From assembly GCA_015345905.1 (NCBI GenBank), contig JADDTR010000022.1, positions 407,542 to 471,541 of the forward strand: a stretch of 64,000 nt of DNA, in the 5' to 3' direction. Both the position numbers and the translations under genes were made by a program. Origin of the DNA: Aotearoamyces nothofagi. Lineage: Eukaryota > Ascomycota > Leotiomycetes > Leotiales > Tympanidaceae. The number at the start of each line of letters is the position of its first letter. Position 1 is the first letter of the stretch. Below, in pieces: positions 54,627 to 64,000 of the stretch. Under the pieces are notes generated by a model. It saw nothing but the letters and a program-made list of their open reading frames with translations, was not told the origin of the DNA and did not search any database.

Positions 54627-55296
54627 CCCTGGCTGTCTCGTCCGGCACTGCTACGAGCGCTAAGATGCTCATCTCAGCGGCCGACCAGGCACCTAGACAT
54701 GCGCGTCAGTGTGGAAATACAAGCCTTCAGAATTACAACATAGCCCACATGTGTTGTGCTGTGCTGTGTTGTTTGCTATCGATGTACTTGTACAGAACAA
54801 TCGCACACATATCCATTCAAGCTCCACTGTAGTATCCATCACCCTGGCCTTTGGCAACTCCTGCCCACATGCTCTGTAGCTTCCAGAAAGAATCCTCGGT
54901 GTATATTGCTATTGTTAACCTGCCCAGTACCCACTGCCGATAGGAGAATCCTGCTCTGATGCCCGTGCTCTGTTACTCCTGTACCGGCCATATCCCAATC
55001 AAACTCGACGGTCGCTTCCCTTACTGTACAGCCTCGATACCTCCTCTCGTCGCGCCGGCCAGTACGTTTCTGGCCTACCCTACGTCGGATACATTTTACA
55101 ACCGGCCGTCTCCTCTGCTGCAGCTCAGTGGTCCGAGGAGAGTGTACGAGACGCCATCGGCACTAATAGATCACGGCCGCCTAGACGGCCTTAGGGGACC
55201 GCTACTCGTTATTTTTATTGTACTGTACGATAGCACTTTTGGGAGTCCAAAGCCGCCCCCGTGCATCCTTTTGCGAGCGCAGCCACTGCGAGTCAG

Positions 55297-55329
55297 AGCC
55301 TCTGCCTCTGCCTCTGCCTCTGCCTCTGC
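55297..55329. repeat. GCCTCT microsatellite
   Basis: The 6-bp unit GCCTCT is repeated five times. Confidence 0.92.
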
Positions 55330-56009
55330 ATTACTGCATTACGTGGCGAGCACCTGGTACCTTTCCAAGGAAAACAGGCATACCTCCAGGGCGCGCAGCT
55401 GCCACCTGCGACACACACCTCCTGTAGCAATCAATACACCAGGACGGCAGTCGAGCACCACCCCCAGATCCCCCAGCGCGGCCACGACAGGACTCCGGCG
55501 TATACACCGTACACGGGACCCACGAGGGCGAAAAGCGTGCGCAGGGAGCGAGCGAGCGAGGCATCACGAGATTAGCCCGCCCCGTCGAGCCCGACATTCA
55601 TTACCTGTCCCAAACAGGCACTGGAGGGTCGGATGATACCGAGGCGTTCGCTTCTCGTGACCCAATCCGAAGCAGCAGGCGGCTGTTGACGCAAACGAGG
55701 CCAAGGGAGCCAGACGACAGGAAACGGGCGCTGCGCTCGCGGCCTCAGCTGGAGCGGCTTCCAGACACTTTGGGGTAGGATCCCATCCACGATTCACCCG
55801 TCGAGGCCCTTCCGCACCTCACCCGCCTTTAGTGCGAGCGTGACTTCCGCACTACGCACTGCTAGGGAGGTACGCTGTGCGGAGCACCCGTAGCGCGCCT
55901 AGCCCAGGCTGCCAGTACGGCACGGTGGGTAGCGCACAGCGGAGGGTTACGGGAGTCGGGGCTTGGTACGGTGCCTAGGACGTGACCGTCGTGGTAAGGA
56001 GGAGGTGGC

Positions 56010-56040
56010 GGTGACGGCGACGGCGACGGCGACGGTGACT
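56010..56040. repeat. GACGGC microsatellite
   Basis: The unit GACGGC is repeated about three times exactly, with flanking degenerate GTGACGGCG copies. Confidence 0.85.
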
Positions 56041-56276
56041 GCTGCCGCACCTGCCTGCAACACCTGCTGTACAGTACAGTCAGTACTTGCCGTACCGCCT
56101 GCCCTGCCCACCTACCTGCTGGCCGGCCTGCCTCCCTGGCGAACGAGCAACTCCGCCAGCTAACTTGCCTGTAGGTGCTGTAGACACCCTAACTACCGCC
56201 CCTAGGGCCCTCCGCTACCCTACCTTTCCGCGTGCCGCGCCCAGTAAGTTGGTTCTGATCCCCACTCCGCCGTCCA

Positions 56277-56325
56277 GCGCCCAGCTCTCGGCGCTCAGCG
56301 TCCAGCGCCCAGCGCCCAGCGTCCA
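56277..56325. repeat. CCAGCGC degenerate tandem repeat
   Basis: Several near-copies of the 7-bp unit CCAGCGC, with GTCCAGC variants, form a short tandem tract. Confidence 0.75.
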
Positions 56326-57576
56326 CCCCCATTCACCAGGCTCTGCCATCACCAACCCAGCATGGCCCTCTCCTCCGTCCGCTGTACATCTTTTCCCATT
56401 CTCAAGCACCCTGTCCATCCTTACCCTCACATCCTTCATCCCTTGCGTTATCCCTGCAAATACCGTCTGTGCTCAGAAATGTCCTCCCACATCAGGATGC
56501 AGGCATCTCTGTTAAAACTAGCTAGCCTTGACCCTCCATCTTTCTTCTCGACCCACAACAACAATTTTTACGAGCATGACACTTTTCTATTTCTTCGCAC
56601 AGCGACATGTGGAATCCTGATTGCAATCTTCTGACGTGCTGCGAACAGGTTCATGCGCTCTGGGTGGTTGCATATTTTAAATCTCGGATCGGCACCTGGG
56701 ACTGAACAGCGCCTCGACATCAACAGCTTCAAACCGCCAGAGCTCTTTGTTCTTATCGTAAGTACCTACCCATGGAGCCAAGGCAGATGTGCGGCGAGCG
56801 CCTCCATCAGACTTGCCGTGTGGTGATAAAGCGTAACTCAGCTGATCAAGATTTCCTTAGGCCCATCTTATTATTATCATAGTCTGGAGTGCTTCACCTT
56901 CCCGAGACTCGACTCAGCTAGTAGACGGCAGCTTAACTCTTCTAGTTTGCACCGGATGCCATAGGCGCCAACCCACGGAAATAGGCGTTATTTCAAAGCC
57001 TCTGGCATAACGGCATATCATATATCCTAAGCACAATCGCGGATTTATTTAAACTCTCGCCTTCAGGGACCATCTTTATAGGATATTCCGTCTCTCTATC
57101 CATTGCCATACCAACATAACTTAATACATACACCATATTAAATCGATATCTCATTTGAATTTACGATATTACCACCTCCTGCGAAGAGAATATACGACTC
57201 TGTATGCAGCCAGCGTTATCGTCGAACACGCTGTGCTGTGCCAGCCTTGGACCTATAATTACTTGGAGAGCTTTCCTTAACCGTAGCTTCTATCTATCGA
57301 CTTCCTAATAACATCTATCAACCGTCAAAGTGGCACTCTCAACTTACAGGTCGTTCGAGGTTAGTTGGTCCGCTGAGTGTGCGAGCAAATAGCTGCACCT
57401 GCTCTCCGACACTGATCGATCAGCTTACAAAATTTACACAGCCGGAATACCACAGAAACAGGCCAGTAATACTAGACGAGGCATTCGAATCACCAGAAAC
57501 CGCTGCTTTGCGGTACGAGGAAGGCTACGAGGGAGGCCTTCTGGCTCGGCCGGATTCTCCTTCGGATTTCCTTCCC

Positions 57577-59848
57577 ATGTCTGCCTACGGGAAGCCCCCA
57601 TTATCACAACATCATGGTCAGTGCTTCAAAATGATTTCGACTGCACAGAGATAGTCCGAATTCATCTAAATAGTCGACCCTTCTTACTGATGTTTCATTG
57701 ATAGGACTTGATAATAGTCGGTCATTCTCGGAGCCCTCATTTACCTATTCTACTGCGCCACTATTTGTGTCGCAACCGCCTGTCACGCCAGCAATAGTAC
57801 CAGCATTTCAACAATCCTCCCAAATGACGCATATGCCGTATGGTGCTCAAGCTCGTACGCCCTACGATGACCAGTCTGGTCCTTACCTCAATGTCGGAAC
57901 ACCAACACCACAAGTTCAATCATTCCAGCCTACGCAAGGAGTAGAGGGAACGAAGCTCTGTATCTACATCTCGTCTCTGTATGAACTCATGACAACAAGT
58001 TTACCGACATGCTCTGTGATCTTTGGGTCTCGGAAATGTGCTGCCTCGTTAGCAAAGCTTAACCAGCAGGGCGGAGCATGCCAGTACGCAATCACAACTG
58101 ATGTGCCACCATTTGCAGTTACTGCATGGTCAAGTTCCAATGTACCAATATCCTTTCTCATGGAGAGTGGTGACGGTGAAATAATCTGCAAAGTTGATGT
58201 TGGCCGCTTTGGTTACGTCAGTGCAGAGTCTCGGGGTTCAAACAACGCAGCATACGAGATTTCAAGAAAAAGGAAAGTCTCATCAGATTCTGTAGAGCTG
58301 TTAAGAAGCCCGATAAAGCGCGTTTCCGGGAATCAGATCCGGTCGAAAGACGAGTTTTCTACATATGGTTATACGCCCGTCGACGGATCGAACTTTTCTC
58401 CCTATCTTCAATCGACGTCCTCATATAGCTTGATGCCACAATATGGCCGAGCGCAAGGGAACTACCAGAATCAGAATTCGGCTAGAAATATGTTTCCTTA
58501 TGCAGCTTCTTCGGCGTTATCCCCGCCAACAATCAAAGCACAGTCTTCTCCAGGTCCAACATGGAGCCCTTATTCAACGGTCAACTCGCACACCGACCGA
58601 AGCCCAGGGATTTCAGCAACTACAAGCCGACCTACATTATCTGCACTACCTTCACCTCTCACAGCCAATCCTCCTCTGATTCGAACGTCGACATTACAGC
58701 AGACTCCCAGCCCAGCCACGACGCCGGCAGGTGCCCAGCAATCTGGCCAGGCTTTTAACCCGTACGCATTATATATGCAGAAAGCAGTGTTAAAGATTCA
58801 GGGTGATCTCGATAGCATGGCCGATCATTGGTCAAATGAAGAATGGGTAGCAAAGAGGCGGATTGTACTCTTTAAACGGTCCCAAGCAAACAGCACAATC
58901 ACCACAACTTTCAAACCTGTTTCTCTCGACGAACGTCCCCACAACAGTGTTTGTATCAGTTGCATCTACTGGGAGGAGAAGAACGAATGCTTTGTTACCA
59001 GTGTAGATACAATTTACTTGTTGGAACAGCTTGTGGCAGCAAGATTCACGGTCGAAGAGAAGAATAGAATCAGAAGAAATCTGGAAGGCTTCCGACCGCT
59101 TACTGTGTCCAAGGCAAAGCCGGATAGCGAAGAGTTTTTCAAGGTGATCATGGCATTTCCTAATCCCAAACCTCGCAATATTGAGAAGGATGTCAAAGTC
59201 TTTCCTTGGAAAATCCTGAGTCATGCTTTGAAGAAGATCATTGGGAAATACGTGAGTACATCGTTTCTCGATTTGTTTCTCAACTACAGGACATTACTGA
59301 CAGCCATCTAGTCTGCGAGCCCATCCTCGACGCTTCCACCTGCACTGCTTACGCCAGTGAGTTCTACAGGCTATGCCACCGAGACTTCTTCAGTGGGATT
59401 TTCTCACACAAGCGGCGAGCTCAACAGTGTGATGTCTCCCCGCTCGATATCACGATCAATCTCCGGCACATCCACATCTGCTGCCTATAGCGCAGGCGGA
59501 TCTAGGGCGCTATCACCTCCTATCAAACATGATGTGGGCCAACAGGGTGGGCCTCCTGATCTCAGCATTTCAGTGCCCGGCTACGGCGCTCCCATGGGAG
59601 ATCATGCTCCTCCGTGGCAAGGGACACAGCATCACATGCCGCAGTCGCAGTATCAAAATATGGGTGGCCAGAGCACTCGACGCTCGTGGGATATCTCGGC
59701 ATATCTTGATACTAGTTCTACCAGTGCCATATCCGGCAACGGTTCGCAATCGTTGGGGTATAGCCGGGGAATAGCGGATACTTCCGGTGCAGAAGGCGAA
59801 CAGAAGATGCGCAGCACACAGTCCAGTCACCAGATACAGCCCTCATGA
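57577..59848 (+). CDS. medA: Developmental regulator Medusa (MedA)
   Basis: MedA-type proteins (Aspergillus MedA, Neurospora ACON-3, Fusarium Ren1) control conidiophore development and in some species adhesion and virulence. Three exons (57577-57616, 57705-59251, 59312-59848) give at least 707 aa. An Ig/TIG-like domain is seen in GTKLCIYISSLYELMTT and VDVGRFGYV. The conserved MedA core follows (WSNEEWVAKRRIVLFKRSQA, NSVCISCIYWEEKNECFVTS, FTVEEKNRIRRNLEGFRPLT, FPNPKPRNIEKDVKVFPWKI, LKKIIGKY|SASPSS). The C-terminus is Ser/Gly/Gln-rich. Before the ATG the frame stays open to 57259 and reads like protein from about 57430 (HRNRPVILDEAFESPETAAL). An upstream exon at 57204-57282 joined to 57350 would be in phase and would give about 809 aa, so the true start is open. 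Confidence 0.9.
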
Positions 59849-62800
59849 GTCAAGTGTTCGTGATCTTGTGTGGGCGCGGGGGGTGTGTCCTCTAGGCGAA
59901 TAGGCTGCCCAATCCAGGATTGTCGTGATTTACGGTGGTCATGCGCCAGTCACATTCGAGGATATGCACTAGCTTATTTGCTCCGCCAATCAACATCTCG
60001 CTCCTCATCCACACACCACAGCCACGCCTGCACATGCGCAACATCGCTACACTGCATTGTCGTGATGCCCAACCCATCGAGCACAATCATACACGGGAGG
60101 ATCTCCTCTTGGCTATGTACGAAGCCACCTTGTTTTATTTTCTTAGATTTCCATGTTTCTGCATTGGGCGGTGGACTAGCGAAGGAGTTTGCGGATGGGT
60201 AGAGCCCAGCGAATTGCATATGGCTGGAATCGTCTTTTCGCCCAGAGTAGAGAACATGTACACAGCCTGTACCATCATCATTGCGCGGTTTATTGTTTAG
60301 TCAGTCTGACATTTTTCATTTGTTTCGTTGGGAGGTGCCAATGTGCCACGAGCGAGTTGCATCTTGAGGAATTCGTCTTTTCTCCCTTTGTTTTTGACTT
60401 GGGAGGCCGGTGAGCCTGGCTAGCATTATACCATCATACACTATTTGGGCGGGCGAGATTACATCTATAGTATCATTATTTAAGCTTAATATTTAATCAA
60501 GGAAGATATCACAAGCTAGATGTTAAGGATAGAAGTTGGTGAATGATTACGCGTCTTTTGGTTCCGACAAGCTGAGGCCGGTCAGGTGCGTAGTGCACGG
60601 TGAGTGGATATTATATATATCGAGCAGGGCGGGTTGAACAAAGCAGGGCTTTTTCGTATTGGTCAGGGTGTGGGTGTATCCTTGGATACTTAGAGCATGC
60701 AAGTTGCAAATGAAGCATTCAGCAAAAGTAAGTTGTCCATCATGTAGATCGCGGCCTGCAGGACATGGATAAGCAAAGTCGGGACTCGGAGGGCCGGGAG
60801 CGAGTGAAGTTAACCTTTCCCGCCAAGGATTCCAACACGGGGAAACGGTGTAGGTAGCAGGGCCAGCGTTCCCATCTGACACGGACCAGCGAGCAGATGA
60901 CGAGCGTCTCGACCGCCACTGCCGCCTCCGCAGCTCTACCGCGCCGCTCCGCTCCAGCCGCAACCCCGAATCCGAGACAGGCGAGCAAGGCGCACAGGAA
61001 AAGGTGACTTGTTTTTCCCCCCCCCCCCGGTCTCCGTCCCCGGCGCGCAGAGGGACGACGAGATCCGGTCCTGGGATCCGAGGCGGCGGAGGTGACGCCG
61101 GCCGCTCGGATGGAGGTGTCGCCAGGCCTGCGGTGTGCCGGAGGGGAGCAGGAGCGCCTCTGGGCTGGGAGGTGTGGCGAGATGGGATGGGAAAGCCCTT
61201 CGCGGTGGGAAGCGGCAGGGGGGCGCCGTCACTGCTTATAACGAGCTGGGAGTCGGAACCATGTGGCCTGACCAGCTGGAAAGAAACCCGGCCAAGGGGC
61301 GAACACATCTGCTCTGATCTTGGACGGATCAACTTCTCTTCATCGGGCTCTAATATGTATCTGTGATTGCCCGAGCTGAATGTTATCTTGCAATTTTTCT
61401 TGCAGGAGAGAAGTAGATCAGACACCGTTAACGCCGCGAGCAATTTGAGCGGGACAGCTCCCGAGTACTTCTGGTGATGCCTGGGGCAATATGTGGTAAT
61501 GGCTCGCAGGCATTTGTCCGAAAGGTTTCATACTGTTATAGGGCGAGGACACTGTTGTAGGGTGAGGATGAAACTGCCAATTCTAACTCGTTCAAATTCC
61601 GATCGAGGCCAAGTTCCAAATTGAAGGCACGACTGTGAACGCCAAACATGTACTTGTTTTTGATAAGAAAGTACCACCAGGAAATAGCAGGATGATCTTC
61701 TGAAACTTTAACAAGAGATTTAGAAGAAGCAGTTCTGTCTCTGTACCGATTCAAGGAAATCCAATCAAAGTTGCTGTCGCGACACGACAGCTTCAATACC
61801 GTGCTTTATTGAAAGCTGCCAAGGCGTGCCTTCGATTTTGGACTTGGCCTGGGATAGAAACCACTGCGCAGATCCTACGGTAAGAGCTATGAGCAGGAGT
61901 TAGGATATGCGCTTCGGCATTCTCAGGCACTGATGGGCCGGTACGTTCAACTGCAAGATACTCTCTACATGGAGTCTGGCCGAGCGGCAAGGCCAAAACA
62001 ACTGACAGCTGGTGCAGGAGGTATAGCATGCAACTGGTTTCTGGCCTTTCCAGACGCGGCGTGCACCGATTCAGCAAACCAGACCTCCGTAACGTCGCGA
62101 TCCCCAGATCCGAAGTCGCCGTACCGATGGAATGTCTGATTTGTAGATGGGGCATGGTAGGCTAGCTGGGCAGCTACACCTGCTGAGCTATCGCAGGCAA
62201 CAGACGTAAGAAATTCACGCCGGAATGCATGGAGGGAGACTTGGACAGCTATTCCCGCGGTCCTTGCTGTGGCTGGCAAAAGATGGTTTGATACGGCGGC
62301 TGTTGAGGAATGATTGTAGTCAAGATCTTGCTTGTAGTCAAGACCTTGCTTGCCAACTAGACCGGCACAGAAGACAGGCTTATTTGCGATTGTAGGGTCT
62401 TGAGCTACTTCTGCCGTTGTACTGGCCTCTAGAGCCTTAAGAGTTATGATACCTGAGAATACCTAGCCCACGCTTAATAGCCACCACTGGCAAAAGCCAA
62501 GTAACATCGGCATGTAAATTTAAAGGGTCTTTTACTGGATACAATAAGATCTTTTCGAAAGCCGTAGCATATCATCTGGTCCTCTGTAGCAGACTGAGAG
62601 ATGAGATTTTCGGCACAAAGCAGCACTGCCATAAGAGTGACGAATTCCCGTTTCACCACAGCTCGGTGCTTGACAGTACAACGGCAGAGACATGAATCCG
62701 CCAGTTTATATGGCGTTATGTGGAGGAACGATCTGAACTTCCAAACAAAGATGTACAGGCTATGATAAGTAGATTGCAGCAAAATAGAGAGGTGGACATC

Positions 62801-63598
62801 GGTGCAAGCATATTGAATTGGGAGCCGAGAAAAGGTTCCTGAAATAGAAGTTCCCTCTAGAACCTGCTGTAAGAGATAGTCTGACAAGTGACTGTCGAGA
62901 TTTTGGATTCTGGAAAGATGTCTAGAAGAAAGAGAGAGCAGAGTCGAGCAGACGCTGAAGATAGGTCGGGAAAACTAGCGAAGTGGAAGATGTGAGTAGT
63001 GGTAGCGGTACAGACGAGTGGATGGGAAATAGTGGCTAGCCGTGGTGAGAAAAGAGAGGGCTGTTAGGCAGCAGTAAAAAAAGAAAGCTTAGAAGGGAAA
63101 GGGAAGAATATCCTTCAAAGTCTTCGCTTTTAAACAACTAATTGACCGCCGGATACATAAAATTCTGCCTCACTCACCGCTTGGGAAATGATATAATTGG
63201 TCGATTCTTTGGGGATACATGCGAGTATAGAGACAGAAGTGAGAATACAGATGGAAGTGATAATATGGGACTTGAGTTGGAGTTGGGAACACATCTCCAG
63301 CAATAAAACCAGCAGGGATGGTACAGGGAGACAGAAGTAACAAAGCTGATAATGATCTTTACCAAATTATTTACAGATTGAAACAGCAGCTACTATTAAG
63401 AATGTACCGCTAGGATAAGTCTTGGGAGTGCTCTGGTGACCCCCGAGTTATATATAGTCTTTGTAGACCCTCTATTGCTTCGGCGACTCTACTTATAGCC
63501 ACAAAAGCTAGAGTGTCTAGATAGACCTACATAAATAGTCTACAGAAGACTAATGATAATGCCTATGCTATATGCTCAATAATAACTATGCCACTTGA
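59849..63598. other. Gene-poor region downstream of medA
   Basis: About 3.75 kb without a supportable gene. The part 60700-61230 is GC-rich with a C homopolymer at 61015-61028, and its long minus-strand frame (60547-61443) begins at a non-ATG codon. On the minus strand, patches between 61536 and 62280 have protein-like composition but no complete frame, family signature or start, and may be remains of a lost gene. The rest is AT-rich. Confidence 0.4.
62314..62349. repeat. 18-bp tandem duplication
   Basis: Two adjacent 18-bp copies of TTGTAGTCAAGAYCTTGC differ at one base. Confidence 0.9.
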
Positions 63599-64000
63599 TC
63601 ATTCGATGTCATCATCGTCGTCGTGATGAAAATAGTGACTCCTCAACGCCGTTTCGCTCTTCCTAGCAGCTTTGCGCTTCGGAACAGCTCGCGGAGGAGG
63701 ATTTGTAGCTTTATTTGCGGGCATCGTTGATCGTCTCTTTGGCTTTGGGGGCACTACTTCTTCGGATTCTGACCCAGAGTCGAGTAAAGAGAGAGAAGAT
63801 TCTGTGTCGTCGTCATTGTTATTCTCTTCGTCCTCTGAAACTGGTCGCTTCCGCTTCCCTTTGCCCTTTGCAACCAATGATTTCTTCACCTGGCGAGCCT
63901 TTGTAGGAGCTGTGACCTTTTTAGCAGGTGTGGTAGCAGTCTTCATCTTTGACTGCACTTTGCTAGGCCCTGATCCTGATAGCATTGAAACAGGGGTTGC
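63599..64000 (-). CDS. 3' part of an unidentified charged protein gene (runs off the window)
   Basis: The minus-strand frame is open from the window end to the stop at 63599 (about 133 codons). I do not recognise it. It alternates basic and acidic low-complexity blocks: KKVTAPTKARQVKKS, KGKGKRKRPVSEDEENNNDD, SGSESEEVVPPKPKRRS and an acidic end HHDDDDDIE. Several stretches fit nuclear localisation signals, so a nuclear or chromatin-bound protein tail is likely. An ATG lies at 63985, but the frame continues beyond it without a stop (ATPVS before the M), so this is probably the last exon of a longer gene. Confidence 0.6.
   Translation of the reverse strand, partial: ATPVSMLSGSGPSKVQSKMKTATTPAKKVTAPTKARQVKKSLVAKGKGKRKRPVSEDEENNNDDDTESSLSLLDSGSESEEVVPPKPKRRSTMPANKATNPPPRAVPKRKAARKSETALRSHYFHHDDDDDIE

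Larger units (their letters stand above)
48480..57203. other. Long gene-free, repeat-rich region upstream of medA
   Basis: About 8.7 kb without a convincing gene. The left 1.5 kb is AT-rich. From about 50 kb to 56.5 kb the DNA is GC-rich with many simple repeats, one minisatellite and recurrent TAC/GTA-rich short palindromes, listed separately. Open frames of up to 225 codons occur (54959-55636) but have arbitrary composition and overlap frames on the other strand. Since the next gene is medA, a regulator whose Aspergillus homolog has a long leader with small upstream frames, a large promoter and leader is the likely content, at least for the right-hand part. Confidence 0.45.

Noticed and set aside
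54959-55636. 225-codon plus-strand frame with an ATG
   Set aside because: Its composition follows the GC-rich simple repeats, including a Ser-Ala run from the GCCTCT microsatellite, and no domain is visible.
60547-61443. 298-codon minus-strand frame
   Set aside because: It starts at TTG, crosses a C homopolymer and reads as Pro/Arg/Ser-rich noise with a competing frame on the other strand.

Overview
The window is nuclear DNA of a filamentous ascomycete (Pezizomycotina). Genes are short and closely packed on both strands. Most introns are 50-90 nt with GT..AG ends and a CTAAY-type branch site 10-20 nt before the acceptor. Several proteins are typical of this group: a medusa (MedA) developmental regulator, DUF3112 and DUF7726 proteins, an Hst3/4-type sirtuin with a Ser-rich insert, and LolT-like PLP enzymes. 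Gene content and style suggest Leotiomycetes/Helotiales or a relative, but this cannot be proved from the sequence alone. No virus-like element, complete transposon or CRISPR array was recognised.

Left part (0-18.6 kb): TOM20 and EXO84 are divergent, followed by the PP2A catalytic subunit, a DUF3112 seven-helix membrane protein, a FAR1-type zinc-finger protein, TYW1 (wybutosine tRNA modification) and a large GYF-domain protein. After a gene-poor stretch of about 2.9 kb come a glycine-zipper protein, a TRIP4/ASC-1-type zinc-finger protein, a class-V PLP enzyme and the sirtuin (21.5-28.4 kb).

Middle part (28.4-48.5 kb): a previously easy-to-miss three-exon gene (29992-30636), a DUF7726 protein, aspartate aminotransferase, the ER t-SNARE Ufe1, an MFS drug:H+ antiporter, a TTC27/Emw1 TPR protein, a GNAT acetyltransferase, a tRNA-Arg(CCU) locus, a secreted GH16 glucanase and histidinol phosphatase HIS2.

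Right part (48.5-64 kb): about 8.7 kb without a convincing gene, rich in microsatellites, a 12-bp minisatellite and short TAC/GTA-rich palindromes, leads into medA. This fits a very long regulatory and leader region for that regulator. The last 4 kb is gene-poor and ends in the 3' part of an unidentified, highly charged protein gene that leaves the window.

Most genes are ordinary housekeeping genes with no operon-like functional link; trafficking (TOM20, EXO84, UFE1), translation and tRNA biology (TYW1, TRIP4-like, GYF, tRNA-Arg) and metabolism are all represented. The most unusual signal is the tRNA-Arg(CCU) locus. Its T-arm is split by a 56-nt insert with all the marks of a spliceosomal intron (GTACGT donor, TACTAAT branch site, CTAG acceptor), and removing the insert restores a complete cloverleaf.
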